64,000 nucleotides of DNA from Cyanobium sp. NIES-981 (GTDB taxonomy: Bacteria; Cyanobacteriota; Cyanobacteriia; PCC-6307; Cyanobiaceae): positions 1,302,001 through 1,366,000 of the forward strand of contig NZ_LT578417.1 in the NCBI RefSeq assembly GCF_900088535.1, given 5' to 3'. Within the stretch, counting starts at the first letter, position 1. Each line of letters starts with the position of its first letter. Both the position numbers and the translations under genes were made by a program. The notes under the pieces were generated by a model, which saw only the letters and a program-made list of their open reading frames with translations, did no database searches and was not told where the DNA came from. This document shows, piece after piece, positions 16,797 through 25,973 of the stretch.

Positions 16797-18002
16797 TTGG
16801 CACGACAAAATCGCGGACAATACTCGGCAGCGCCTTCGGCTCTAGGCTACTTCTACCAGTGTAGATATGCCCTGCTAGAAGCCTTGCGTCGTCTACCGCA
16901 AGGAGAAAGAATATGTGTCAGCATCGAGACCCTTGATGACGTGGTATTTGAAACCGACAGCTCTGCGGTAGATGTTCTGCAGACAAAGCACCATATTAAT
17001 ACTGAGGCCACTCTCACCGACGCATCTCCTGACTTATGGAAGACGCTGCGAATCTGGATTGAAGGTCAAGCTGACGGAACGATTCCAAATGATGCGCAGT
17101 TCTTCATGATAACTACAGCGCTTTGCCCAGACGGGACTGCGGCAGCATATCTACGTGCTCAGGGAAGAGACGAGAAGAAGGCGCTTGAAAGGCTGGCTTC
17201 TACTGCCACAACATCAACTAGTGCCACGAATGCCCAGGCGTATCTAGCATTTACGTCGCTCGACGACAACGGACGGTGCCGGCTTGCAAAGTCAGTGATG
17301 ATTCTGGACGGTTCACCATCTATCGGTCAACTAGATGACCATCTTCGACAAGCAGTTTTTTTTGCGGTCGAAAGACGCTTCCTCGATTCGTATCTTCAGC
17401 GACTAGAAGCCTGGTGGTACAGCCGATCTCTTCGCCATCTGACTGACGTGGCTGCCAACCCGATTTTGGGAGAAGAAATCGAGTCTGAGGCGAATCGGAT
17501 TCGAGAGCAGTTCAAGGAGGATGATCTTCCTATTGATGATGACATCATGCGGGCGACGGTCGATGCCAGCGGCTATGTAGGTAGACCATTTGTAGAGCAG
17601 CTGAATCTCATCGGAGTGAATCAGGCCAGAGTATTTCACGCAATCCGAAACTACTATCGGGCATTCGAGCAGCGTTCACGCTGGGTGAGAGAGGATCTCC
17701 TGTATGTGGGTGAACTCGACCGCTATGAAGATCGCCTGGTTGAGGAGTGGGATCTGCTCTTCCAGCAGATGCGCGATGATCTTGGTGACTCTGCGGCTCA
17801 AGATGCGATTACTCAAGCTGCTCAGATACTCTACAAGTGGGTTGAGACTGGAGCACACCATCCCATCAGATCTGGCGTTACAGAACCTGCTATTTCACGC
17901 GGCACATATCAGATGCTGGCAGATGAGTTACGAGTAGGTTGGCATCTTGAATTCCACAATCGGCTTACGAACCTCCTCACAACCTCGGAGGCTATTTCAT
18001 GA
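16797..18002 (+). CDS. ABC-3C system effector with PD-(D/E)XK-like N-terminus
   Basis: The 401-residue product starts at TTG with AAGGAG 8 bp upstream. The N-terminal segment GYFYQCRYALLEALRRLP, followed by IETLDDVVFE (E44, D47/D48) and VDVLQTKHH (D59, Q62, K64), has the layout of DUF4297/Mrr-like PD-(D/E)XK nucleases (E...D...Q-x-K). Residues after about 200 are a helical region matching the effector-coupling C-terminal domains of ABC-three-component systems. Its stop overlaps the middle-component start (ATGA). In such systems this protein is the toxic executor released or activated by the ATPase. Nuclease activity is inferred from the motif. Base composition is lower in GC than the surrounding phage. 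Confidence 0.72.
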   Translation: MARQNRGQYSAAPSALGYFYQCRYALLEALRRLPQGERICVSIETLDDVVFETDSSAVDVLQTKHHINTEATLTDASPDLWKTLRIWIEGQADGTIPNDAQFFMITTALCPDGTAAAYLRAQGRDEKKALERLASTATTSTSATNAQAYLAFTSLDDNGRCRLAKSVMILDGSPSIGQLDDHLRQAVFFAVERRFLDSYLQRLEAWWYSRSLRHLTDVAANPILGEEIESEANRIREQFKEDDLPIDDDIMRATVDASGYVGRPFVEQLNLIGVNQARVFHAIRNYYRAFEQRSRWVREDLLYVGELDRYEDRLVEEWDLLFQQMRDDLGDSAAQDAITQAAQILYKWVETGAHHPIRSGVTEPAISRGTYQMLADELRVGWHLEFHNRLTNLLTTSEAIS

Positions 18003-18496
18003 AGCCATGGACTGAACGAACTCGAGAAGAAGCTCACCTTCTCAATCCCGCATTCTGCTGTGTCGCCTTGACCTCAGCCTGCGCTGGTTTCAGCGAGCCA
18101 AGCGACCAGTCATTACCGTTTGCCTTGGCATTCATGGTACTTCCTATAGTCTTGCATAAGAACACTCGGGAATCACTGCCCCGTAACACCCGGACTTCCG
18201 TTCCCGCCTGGCTTCAGAACCATGGTGAAGCAAGGATTGGCTTCCACGAGCGAGTCATGTCCTTAACACCTCACACAAGAGAGGCATTACGTTTTGGCCT
18301 TGCTTCTCATTGGATGGCCATAGGAGATTCTGGATTGATTAAATGTGTAGTTCCTGATAGACGAGTGAATCGCGCAATCCGGTCACTTGATGGTGATGCG
18401 AAGGAATGCATAGCTCGTGCTCGCTTTCTGGGGAAATGGTTCGGGACGAGCATATCCACAGAGACACTGATGGCGCTTTGGGGGATTCGCCCATGA
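17999..18496 (+). CDS. ABC-3C system middle component
   Basis: This small 165-residue protein starts with an NPAFC-type motif ([11 protein letters not shown]) and has hydrophobic helices [17 protein letters not shown]. This pattern is shared by the proteins annotated as three-component ABC system middle component. It overlaps both neighbours by ATGA, so the three genes form one translationally coupled operon. Middle components are thought to link the ATPase to the effector. No catalytic motif is visible. Confidence 0.72.
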   Translation: MKPWTERTREEAHLLNPAFCCVALTSACAGFSEPSDQSLPFALAFMVLPIVLHKNTRESLPRNTRTSVPAWLQNHGEARIGFHERVMSLTPHTREALRFGLASHWMAIGDSGLIKCVVPDRRVNRAIRSLDGDAKECIARARFLGKWFGTSISTETLMALWGIRP

Positions 18497-20460
18497 GTTT
18501 TCAGATCATTGAAATAGTCCTCTACTCACATCGCGGCCAAGTCCGAAGGTTGGAGTTAATTCCTGGTCGGCTTAACATTATCACCGGTGCATCCAAGACC
18601 GGAAAAACAGCACTCATATCAGTCCTTGAGTACTGCTTTGGCTCAGCAGATTGCCATATTCCTGCAGGGATTATGCGTCGCGCCATTGCATGGGTAGGTG
18701 TCAAATTAAAAGTCTCCGGAGGTGAAGCGTTTATCGCTAGAAGAGTGCCTAGACCGGGATATAATTCATCAACAGATGTGCATTATGTAGTCGGGCAGCA
18801 AGTTTCACTGCCACGAGCCGATCAGCTAATGCAGACAACGAACCCAACTGCCTTAGAGGGTCTTCTCGCGGCGCATGCGGGGATTGGCCAGAATCGACAT
18901 GATCCGCAGCCAGGTCAAACACGAAATCCACTTCAGGCTGGAATAGCGCATGCGCTGATCTACTGCTTCCAGCATCAGACAGAAATTGATAGCAACCGCT
19001 ACCTTTTTCACAAGCAGAGCGAACAGTGGCTGCCTCAGGCCATTAAGGACACTATCCCGTATTTTCTTGGAGCTGTTGATGATGACTATGTTGCCCGCAT
19101 GGCCGAACTGAGGCGGCTCCGCAGGGAATTGCGGAGAATTGAGCGCAACCTCGAGACTTACACATCTATCAGGGGTGAAGGCATCACTGTTGTCCAGAGT
19201 CTGCTTTCCGAAGCTACCGACCTCGGGCTACGCTCCGGACAGCCAATGCCGGAAACCTGGGATGATTACATTCAGGCTCTCCGAGATTTGAATCTGGCGA
19301 ATGACGTTTCGGACGAGGAGCAAATAGCAGTTGAGGGAGAGGAGTTCAACAGATTACAGGCTGAGCGCGATGCGTTATCACAAGAACTTCGAAAAACGCG
19401 AGATCAGCTCAAGGCGGCTAATGACCTTACAACAGATCGTCGGGGTTTCTCTGAAGAGGCACACGCACAGGTTCTGCGTTTGAAGAGCATTGGGCTGTTC
19501 GACGCTCAACACGAAGTTATGAGCGGGCATGAAGCTTGCCCTCTATGTCAGCAGTCACTATCTGCTGAGCACGTGGCTCCATCAGTTAGAGAAGTCCAGG
19601 ACAAAATTACTCAACTCGAAGCCCAAGTTCGACATGTCGAAGACCGGGCACCTCAGATGCAGGTAGTCATTTTGAAGCTGGAAGAAATGGAGGCCGATCT
19701 TAAGTCTCGGCTGCGAAGCAATAAGGAGCTGATGAATGGAGTTCAACAAGAAAATGCAAGGATACAAGAGTATAGGGATCAGAATGCACGAAGGGCACAT
19801 ATGCTAGGCCGAATCAGCCTCTACCTTGAGAGCATTCCCCAGACAGAAGACAGCAGCGAGCTCCAAAGCCAGGTTGCAGAGCTGAGGACACGTATTGGAA
19901 GACTTGAAGATGAACTGAGCAACGAGACTACCCAGGAACGTGTTGAGTCGTCCCTCTCATTTATCGCCCGAGACATGAATGACTGGGCAGCAAATCTACA
20001 GCTTGAGCATGCTGAGTTACCACTCCGCCTCGACCTCCGCCGGCTAACTGTAGTTGCGGACGGAGTTGACGGTCGGCCCATCCCAATGGACCAAATGGGG
20101 AGTGGAGAAAACTGGGTCGGTTACCATCTAATCGCTCACTTCGCTCTTCACCGATGGTTTGCAAATAGAGATCGCCCCGTACCGCGGTTCCTCTTCATTG
20201 ATCAGCCTTCTCAAGTGTACTTCCCGGAAGATGAAGACTGGCAACACATAGATAGTAGTACGACAGTTATCAGCGAAGACAGGCATAAGGTTGAGCGCAT
20301 GTACAGGTTGGCATACGATGTTGTGCAGATGCTCGGCAACCAGCTTCAGATAATAGTGACTGATCATGCGAATATCAACCAAGACTGGTTCCAGGACTGC
20401 GTGGTCGAGAGATGGCGGGACGGCGTAATGCTAGTTCCGCCGGAGTGGGACTTGCCCTGA
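18493..20460 (+). CDS. ABC-3C ATPase (DUF3732, Rad50/SMC-like with zinc hook)
   Basis: From the ATG at 18493, which overlaps the middle-component stop, the product is 655 residues. Walker A is GASKTGKT (32-39). A long coiled coil (about 200-500) is broken by [11 protein letters not shown], a Rad50-like CxxC zinc-hook motif with C349 and C352. The ABC signature region is MGSGEN (535-540) and Walker B is FLFIDQPSQ with D570. This is the layout of DUF3732 ATPases of ABC-3C systems, which are predicted to sense foreign nucleoprotein and license the effector. All motifs are intact, so the system could be active although the phage is not. Confidence 0.82.
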   Translation: MSFQIIEIVLYSHRGQVRRLELIPGRLNIITGASKTGKTALISVLEYCFGSADCHIPAGIMRRAIAWVGVKLKVSGGEAFIARRVPRPGYNSSTDVHYVVGQQVSLPRADQLMQTTNPTALEGLLAAHAGIGQNRHDPQPGQTRNPLQAGIAHALIYCFQHQTEIDSNRYLFHKQSEQWLPQAIKDTIPYFLGAVDDDYVARMAELRRLRRELRRIERNLETYTSIRGEGITVVQSLLSEATDLGLRSGQPMPETWDDYIQALRDLNLANDVSDEEQIAVEGEEFNRLQAERDALSQELRKTRDQLKAANDLTTDRRGFSEEAHAQVLRLKSIGLFDAQHEVMSGHEACPLCQQSLSAEHVAPSVREVQDKITQLEAQVRHVEDRAPQMQVVILKLEEMEADLKSRLRSNKELMNGVQQENARIQEYRDQNARRAHMLGRISLYLESIPQTEDSSELQSQVAELRTRIGRLEDELSNETTQERVESSLSFIARDMNDWAANLQLEHAELPLRLDLRRLTVVADGVDGRPIPMDQMGSGENWVGYHLIAHFALHRWFANRDRPVPRFLFIDQPSQVYFPEDEDWQHIDSSTTVISEDRHKVERMYRLAYDVVQMLGNQLQIIVTDHANINQDWFQDCVVERWRDGVMLVPPEWDLP

Positions 20461-20478
20461 ATTAAGGACCAGTCAAAA

Positions 20479-20498
20479 GGCAGGAAAGATTTCCTGCC
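20479..20498 (+). terminator. Palindromic hairpin after the ABC-3C operon
   Basis: GGCAGGAAA and TTTCCTGCC form a perfect 9-bp inverted repeat with a 2-nt centre, 18 bp after the ATPase stop and preceded by AAAA. It lacks a T-tract on the plus strand, but position supports transcript end formation. A second stem, GACGAAT/ATTCGTC (20524-20543), spans the stop of the convergent sigma gene. Confidence 0.5.
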
Positions 20499-20530
20499 GA
20501 GTTGATTGGAAGTAATGGGAGTTGACGAAT

Positions 20531-21217
20531 CTATTCATTCGTCGAGAAGACTTTGCTTCCCTCATGTGGCATTGCCACTACCCGCACCGAGCAAGCCTCA
20601 GCGATGCGCTGCCACTGCGCCCGGCTCACACCCAAGCGTTCCAGCATCAGAGCTGCATCGACACCTGAAGTCAGCAACCGGTGCCCCCGCGCATGAATCT
20701 CCCGCCACGTCGGCGGCACTTTCAGCAGGAAACCGTGATCCCGCAGAAAGTGCGTAATCTCCCCATTGGCATAGGTGCGCCCGTAGGGCCGAAAGGGTCC
20801 CCGTGAGGGGTCATACCGCCGCGCCGCCTTGATCAATCCGATCATCGCGAGCTGAAGCAGGTCCTCCCTGGGGTGAACGGTGCGGCGGGCGAAGTTGCCG
20901 GCAATCTTCTCAGCCAGATCCATGTGCTGTAGAGCCAGGGCATCGGCCGCGGCATGGGGATGTACTGGCCGCTCTCGCCGCGGCCTGCAGCGCATCGGCA
21001 CCTGACCCACCGGTCTGGGCGGGTGACGCGCCTGTGCCTGCAGGCTGATCTCAAGCTGCTCTGCCCGCGCATGGCACGCCGGCCGCCGGTAGCGGCGCTG
21101 CCGCAGCATCCGCGCCGCGCTGGCGGCATCACCCACCAGCACCACCGTGATCGGCAGCACCAGTTGCACCACTGTGGCGCTCGTCTCAGTTGGCGAAGGC
21201 AGCAGAGCAGCGCTCAT
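20531..21217 (-). CDS. Sigma-70-like RNA polymerase sigma factor encoded by the element
   Basis: The 228-residue protein has an unusual N-terminal extension (1-90) and then sigma region 2 (about 93-160): a helix MDLAEKIAGNFARR, the core-binding stretch EDLLQLAMIGLIKAARRYDPSRG, and the -10-recognition segment PYGRTYANGEITHFLRD. Part of region 3 follows (VPPTWREIHARGHRL). A complete region 4 is not obvious; only a short helix near LERLGVSRAQWQRIAEAC resembles a helix-turn-helix. It lies between terminase and portal. It may redirect host polymerase to late phage promoters. Lack of a clear region 4 suggests an atypical or partial sigma. Confidence 0.7.
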   Translation of the reverse strand: MSAALLPSPTETSATVVQLVLPITVVLVGDAASAARMLRQRRYRRPACHARAEQLEISLQAQARHPPRPVGQVPMRCRPRRERPVHPHAAADALALQHMDLAEKIAGNFARRTVHPREDLLQLAMIGLIKAARRYDPSRGPFRPYGRTYANGEITHFLRDHGFLLKVPPTWREIHARGHRLLTSGVDAALMLERLGVSRAQWQRIAEACSVRVVAMPHEGSKVFSTNE

Positions 21218-22452
21218 GGTTCCATCCCCCTCACCGACTGATCAGCAGTGGCGTTACCAGCGGCTGGATCCCCTGGGCCTTCCAGTACCTCCCCTCCAGC
21301 CACAGGGCGCCGTGGCAGAAGGCATCCACCAGGTCCTTGCTTCCCTTGGGGAAGCGGATGGCCTCCTCCACCAGCGGCTGGGCGCGGTGGTGAAAGCGGA
21401 TCTGCCCGGCCTCCACGAGCGGGGCCACCGCATGGGCGCGGGTTTCCTTGCTGCCCCGAGCCGTGATTGGCAGCATCCCCGGCACCCGGCGTCGGAGCGT
21501 CTGCAGCACCGCCGGGCCGTTGGCCGCGTCCTCGATCAGCACGGCATTGGGACGCAGGCCCTGCTGTTCGATCATCTGCAGGCAGTCCAGCAGGAAGCGA
21601 ATCACCTCCGGCAGGCCAAAGCGGTGCCGCACCGCCCAGAGCACCTCGATCTCCAGCGCCGCCGGGGGCATGGGCTCTTGAGAATCCCCTGATCGGGGGA
21701 TGGCGCCGCGGGCCGGTGGAGCTAACAGACCAGCCAGGCAGAAACCGCAGTAGTCGCTCTCCGCCTCCCCCTTGAAGCTCAGGTCACAGGAGAGCGCCAG
21801 CAGGGCGTACGGGCGCTGGCTCCCTGTCTCGCGGGGGAAGGGCGGCCGGATCCACTCCCGGTGGAAAATCGAGCCCGACGCCGGGCTTGGCCGCTGCTGG
21901 TACAGCGCCGCCCACCAGTAGGCACCCAGGCGGGCGCGGATCTTGATCAGCTCCGCCAGCGGGAACCGCTCCGGACACAGCGCCTCGCCCGGCTGACGCC
22001 AGTCCGGAATCAGGGTGCAGGTGGGCGGCAGCTGCGGGCGCTCATTCGGCTCGTCCGCGATCGCGGGCAGGTCGAGCACCGTCCAGTGCTGCGGCGCTTC
22101 CCCCAGCTCCTGCTCCAGCAGCCAGGCCACCACGTCCTGGTGATCCCAGCGGGTCAGCACGATCACCTGGGCGGAGAGATTCGGGTGCTCCCGGCCATCC
22201 GGCCCGAGCACCGTGGCGGGTTCGGCGCGGGTGAGCCACACCGAGCGCAGCCAGTCGATCAGCTTCTGCCGCATCGCCGGGCTCGCCGCATCGCCCGGAC
22301 CCTTGTAGGGGTCGTCAATGATCCCCAGGCTGTAACCCTTGCCGGTGAACGGCCCATCCACACCGGCGGCGATGCAGCCGCCCCGCTGCCGCGTCAGCCA
22401 GTTGCCCACCGCCGCCGAATCTCGGGCCAGCAGGTGGCCAGTCACCCTGTAG

Positions 22453-24165
22453 GGCCTCCTGAGAAAAGCCACATCCACTGCAGCGCAATGGATGTGAGCA
22501 GTTTTCTCGGCTAAAATGTACGAGATTGGGCTCGTTTGCGCCCAAAAGCCGCCCAGAGTTTTCCACATGTACCGACGTGAGCATCGTGATCAGCTCTCGT
22601 TCGAGGACTTCTTCCTGCCGTTTGGAGGAAAGCTCTCTGGTGACAATCGCTGGATCAAGCTGGCTGAGCTGATCCCATGGGATGAGCTGGAAGGTGACTA
22701 TGCAGCTCAGTTCTGCAAGGGCTTTGGCGCCCCGGCAAAGCCATTTCGCATGGCACTGGGCGCCCTGATCATCAAGGCCCGCATGGGGCTGACTGATGAA
22801 GAACTGGTTGAGCAAATCAAAGAGAACCCCTATCTCCAGTTCTTCATCGGCCTGGAGGCATTTCAGTACTCGGCTCCGTTTGACCCATCAATGATGGTGT
22901 ACTTCCGGAAGCGGCTGCCAGATTCGGTCGTGAATGACTGCAATGAACGAATCGTGCGTCACGGTCTGAACGTGATCCGTTCGTCTGCAGTTGATGAGCA
23001 CGACAGCAGCGATGGAGGCGGAGCCGGGAGCGCAGCTGATCAGAAGATTGAATCCAAAACGCCACGGCCAAATCAGGGGTCACTGCTGATTGATGCGACA
23101 TGCGTTCCGGCAGATATTCGGCATCCAACGGATCTCTCGCTGCTCAATGAAGGCCGAGAGCTCACCGAGACTCTGATCGATGCCATGTATTCGCAGGTCA
23201 GAGAGTCCTTTGGTCACAAACCACGAACGCATCGGAAGCAGGCCAGGCAGCAGTTCCTCGCCGTGGCCAAGAAAAAACGCCCTCGGTTTCTCAAGATCCG
23301 CAAAGCGATCAAGCAACAGCTTGGGCATCTCAAGCGCAACCTTGCCAACATTGACGCCCTGACAGCCTGTGGCGCAAGCCTTCTGGCGGCTGGGCGGCAT
23401 GCCTATCAGAAGCTGTTGGTTGTCAGTGAGCTGGTCCGCCAGCAGAACATTCTCTATCGCTCAGACACCAGAAGTATTCCCGCTCGCATCGTCAGCCTCT
23501 GTCAAGCGCACATCAGGCCAATTGTTCGCGGCAAGGCGAGGTGCAATGTTGAGTTCGGCGCCAAGATCTCACTTTCTGTCACCGATGAAGGATTTGCTTT
23601 CCTGGATCGGCTGAGCTTTGACCCCTACAACGAAGGGGAAGATCTGAAAGTTCAGGCCCAAGCCTATCGTCGTCGATACGGCTGCTATCCGGAGGTGATC
23701 TGCGCTGATCAGATCTACCGCACAAGATCAAATCGGGCATTCTGCCAGCGTCACGGCATTCGGCTGAGTGGGCCTCGTCTTGGTCGCCCGAAGAATGATC
23801 CGGAGTTGGTGGCAGCCGAGAGGCGGCAGTTCGTTGATGATCAAAGGCGGCGCAATGCTGTTGAAGGCAAGATCGGTCAAGGCAAGCGTCGCTATGGATT
23901 GGGATTGATCCGAGAGAAACTGCCGGCAACACAGGGTTCATCCATCGCGATGAATGTCCTGGTCATGAACCTCCAGAAGCTCCTGGAGCTTCTTTGTCTC
24001 TATTTTGTGCTCTGCTGGCAACTCTTGGTCTCCGCCGCACGGGCTCTGAGCTCCAGCAGCAGAGAGCTGAGTTGTCAGCTCAGCGGGGCCTGAGGATCAC
24101 TCAGAGGTCGCCCGGGCAGGCTCATTGTGGTGCGCATTGCCCGCGGCTCACTTTCTCAGGAGGCC
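22453..24165 (+). mobile_element. Second-type insertion sequence (1,713 bp) inside terminase
   Basis: Perfect 14-bp terminal inverted repeats, GGCCTCCTGAGAAA, lie at both ends. They are flanked by an 8-bp direct repeat CCCTGTAG at 22445-22452 and 24166-24173. The outer G/C bases could belong to either repeat or duplication, so the target repeat is 6-8 bp. Excision with one copy of the repeat restores the terminase frame. This element is unrelated in ends and transposase to the other two IS copies. Confidence 0.92.
22567..24093 (+). CDS. DDE transposase (DUF772 N-terminal type)
   Basis: From ATG 22567 (MYRREHRDQLSFEDFFLPFG) the product is 508 residues. The DUF772-like helical domain includes KPFRMALGALIIKAR. 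The catalytic core likely uses D in LLIDATCVPADI, D in ICADQIYRTR and E in NAVEGKIGQGKRRYG. An insertion of about 150 residues separates the first and second acidic motifs. A hydrophobic C-terminal tail (about 470-500) is unusual. Broadly IS5-like; the exact IS family is uncertain because an 8-bp target repeat is not typical of IS5 itself. Confidence 0.85.
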   Translation: MYRREHRDQLSFEDFFLPFGGKLSGDNRWIKLAELIPWDELEGDYAAQFCKGFGAPAKPFRMALGALIIKARMGLTDEELVEQIKENPYLQFFIGLEAFQYSAPFDPSMMVYFRKRLPDSVVNDCNERIVRHGLNVIRSSAVDEHDSSDGGGAGSAADQKIESKTPRPNQGSLLIDATCVPADIRHPTDLSLLNEGRELTETLIDAMYSQVRESFGHKPRTHRKQARQQFLAVAKKKRPRFLKIRKAIKQQLGHLKRNLANIDALTACGASLLAAGRHAYQKLLVVSELVRQQNILYRSDTRSIPARIVSLCQAHIRPIVRGKARCNVEFGAKISLSVTDEGFAFLDRLSFDPYNEGEDLKVQAQAYRRRYGCYPEVICADQIYRTRSNRAFCQRHGIRLSGPRLGRPKNDPELVAAERRQFVDDQRRRNAVEGKIGQGKRRYGLGLIREKLPATQGSSIAMNVLVMNLQKLLELLCLYFVLCWQLLVSAARALSSSSRELSCQLSGA

Positions 24166-24591
24166 CCCTGTAGAAATGGCGCGCTTCCCTGGAGTGGGCA
24201 TAGGCCAGCTCCGCCGAGTACGACGCAATCGCCGCGAACAGGTGCGGGTAGCGCTGCAGGAAGTATGCCGGGAACAGCTTGGACACCAGGAGGCTCTTCC
24301 CCAGCCGGGGAGGACAGGTGACGATCAGCCGACTGAGCTGGCCATCCGCTACCTGCTGGAGCAGGTCGATCAGAACCTGAGCCCAGCGGTGGAATCCATA
24401 GCGGGGGTAGGCCTCGGCGATGAAGCTGCGCAGGCTCTGCGGTTCTGCCTGGATTGGGGTGCTGCTGGCCGGCAGGTGCAGCAGGCCGGCGTCACCCCAG
24501 GGGTCGAGCTCGCTCAGCAGCAGGCCGCCTTCTGCAGGGGGCTGAGGCGTGAGCACCGGTGCTGGCATCTCAGTGGCGGTGGTGCTCGCCG

Positions 24592-25125
24592 TCATGCCCG
24601 TGGCTCCGGCGGCTTGATCGGTGCCCGCAGCAAACCGCCGATCTCGGCGATCACCCGGAAGGCGCCCACGGCAGCGTTGAACTGCTCGGCGTCCATCGCC
24701 CGGCGGGCGCATTCGTTGAGGGCAAAGATCTGCTCGGCCTGGTGGCGGCGGCGGTCTGAGATCAGCTCCTCCACCATCCGCTGCCGCGCCTGGGCGAGGT
24801 AGCGGCTCACCGTTTTGATGTTGGTGATTCCCCAGTTCTGGGCTGCTTTTTCCCTGATTACGGCCAGCGGCAGCCGCTGGGCGATCCACAGCTGCGCCTC
24901 AGCGATGCGGGTCTCCACCTCCATGTGGGTGGCGCGGGGCTTGTGGGTTTTGCTGCGGCGGCCCCGCGGTGGGTTGCCCTTCCCCACCGGCCTGCTGGGG
25001 TCGGCGGCCGGCCAAACCGGGTTGCCGTCGTCGTCCTGCTGGGGCGGAGCAGCACGCAGCTCCTCCAGCGACTCAGCGCCCGCGTCTGAGCAAGCGCCCG
25101 CTGTCGGTGGCTGCTCGGGGCTCAT
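24592..25125 (-). CDS. Terminase small subunit-like protein
   Basis: From ATG 25125 (fixed by ATGA overlap with the upstream gene) the protein has 177 residues. A disordered, Pro/Arg-rich N-terminus leads to a helix-turn-helix-like region (about 72-125), ETRIAEAQLWIAQRL followed by WGITNIKTVSRYLAQAR. A helical C-terminus with NECARRAMDAEQFNAAVGAF follows. Its stop overlaps the TerL start. A DNA-binding subunit immediately before TerL is the standard cos/pac-recognition small terminase. Family membership rests on fold pattern and synteny rather than a strong signature. Confidence 0.65.
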   Translation of the reverse strand: MSPEQPPTAGACSDAGAESLEELRAAPPQQDDDGNPVWPAADPSRPVGKGNPPRGRRSKTHKPRATHMEVETRIAEAQLWIAQRLPLAVIREKAAQNWGITNIKTVSRYLAQARQRMVEELISDRRRHQAEQIFALNECARRAMDAEQFNAAVGAFRVIAEIGGLLRAPIKPPEPRA

Positions 25126-25526
25126 GCTCCACCTCCGCAACTGGGCGGCAGATCAGGGAGCGCCGTCCCCTGGGGGGACTGCCGCAGGATCCAGCTCACG
25201 TAGGCAGCCCACTGCTTGGGGGTGAGCACCACCCGCCAGGTGCCGCCGCGGAAGCGCACCAACGTCGCCGCGAATGGCGCACCGGCATGGACGGACTGCA
25301 GCGCGGCCTCCTCGGGCTTGGTGCGGGCCGCGGCGGCGGTGTTGGCCCAGCTGGCCACCTGGATCACATGGCCGGGCACGCCATCGAGATCACCGGTGTC
25401 ACCGCCAGCGCTGGTGGTTCGCCCTGCCCCCAATCGGCGGCGCACCGTCATCCCCAGCAGCTCGCTCAAAAGCAGCGCCGCCTCCCGCTCCGCCGCATCC
25501 CCCTTGCGCTTCTGGGGATTGGCCAT
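25122..25526 (-). CDS. Resolvase/PD-(D/E)XK-like phage protein, altered active site
   Basis: The 134-residue product starts MANPQKRKGDAAEREAALLL, the helix with the E-x-E pattern that opens phage Holliday-junction-resolvase-like nucleases. It continues to GDTGDLDGVPGHVIQVASW, where the D-x-D strand is present. The usual (E/Q)-x-K that follows is Q-V-A here, so the catalytic lysine appears lost. The rest, FRGGTWRVVLTPKQWAAYV, matches the second half of the fold. It precedes terminase, a common position for these proteins. It may be an inactive or repurposed nuclease. Confidence 0.6.
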   Translation of the reverse strand: MANPQKRKGDAAEREAALLLSELLGMTVRRRLGAGRTTSAGGDTGDLDGVPGHVIQVASWANTAAAARTKPEEAALQSVHAGAPFAATLVRFRGGTWRVVLTPKQWAAYVSWILRQSPQGTALPDLPPSCGGGA

Positions 25527-25529
25527 CGT

Positions 25530-25877
25530 TCAGCTCCGGCCCGGCTTGATCGTCCAGAACGCCTTGCCGTGCTTCTCCGTGGCGGCGCCGCTGGCGACCG
25601 CCAGCCGCTGGGCCTCCTTGAGGGCCTGCTCCTGCTGTTGCAGCGGCTCGGGATAGGCAAAGCTGGTGCGCCCGGCCGACCAGGAAAAGCTGCAGCCGTT
25701 GTGGGAGAAGGAGGCATCCAGCTCGCCGGACTCCAGGGCCCCGCTGAGCTGCTCCAGCAGCGGGGAGAGCTCGGCTTCGATGGCTTTTTGCTGCAGCTTG
25801 AGGACCGTGATGCGATCGAGCAGCGCGTCGAGGGCGGCGCCAGCCATTGGGGAAGAGCTGGCGGTGGTGGCAGCCAT
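25530..25877 (-). CDS. Hypothetical phage protein, helical
   Basis: This 115-residue protein has an N-terminal coiled coil (about 15-50, ALLDRITVLKLQQKAIEAEL), then a strand-rich part with FSHNGCSFSWSAGRTSFAYP and a C-terminal EKHGKAFWTIKPGRS. It lies 3 bp upstream of the nuclease-like gene in the same strand and is probably co-transcribed. The repeated aromatic pattern suggests a small phage-specific domain. I do not recognise the family. Confidence 0.55.
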   Translation of the reverse strand: MAATTASSSPMAGAALDALLDRITVLKLQQKAIEAELSPLLEQLSGALESGELDASFSHNGCSFSWSAGRTSFAYPEPLQQQEQALKEAQRLAVASGAATEKHGKAFWTIKPGRS

Positions 25878-25973
25878 CAGCAGAGCCAGCGAAGGAGCAA
25901 AGAAGCGCAGGCATGCACCCTGTCACAAACCATAGCGGCTCGATAGTCCGAACACATGGGTTCGGACAGTGGT

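Larger units (their letters stand above)
21231..24595 (-). pseudogene. Terminase large subunit split by an IS
   Basis: The N-terminal part starts at ATG 24595, overlapping the terminase small-subunit stop, and carries Walker A CPPRLGKSL and the adenine-motif region. It stops at HFYR where the IS enters. The C-terminal part resumes YRVTGHLLARDS and contains the Walker B-like SLGIIDDPYKG, the coupling motif VIVLTRWDHQDV, and an RNase-H-like nuclease region with LSCDLSFKG and LIEDAANGPAVL. Removing the IS and one 8-bp duplication gives 548 continuous codons, the length usual for TerL. The enzyme packages DNA into proheads and cleaves it. As found it is inactive. Confidence 0.88.

Noticed and set aside
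16527-16845. Short plus-strand open frames before the ABC-3C operon
   Set aside because: No family resemblance, one runs into the effector start in another frame, and neither has a good ribosome-binding site.
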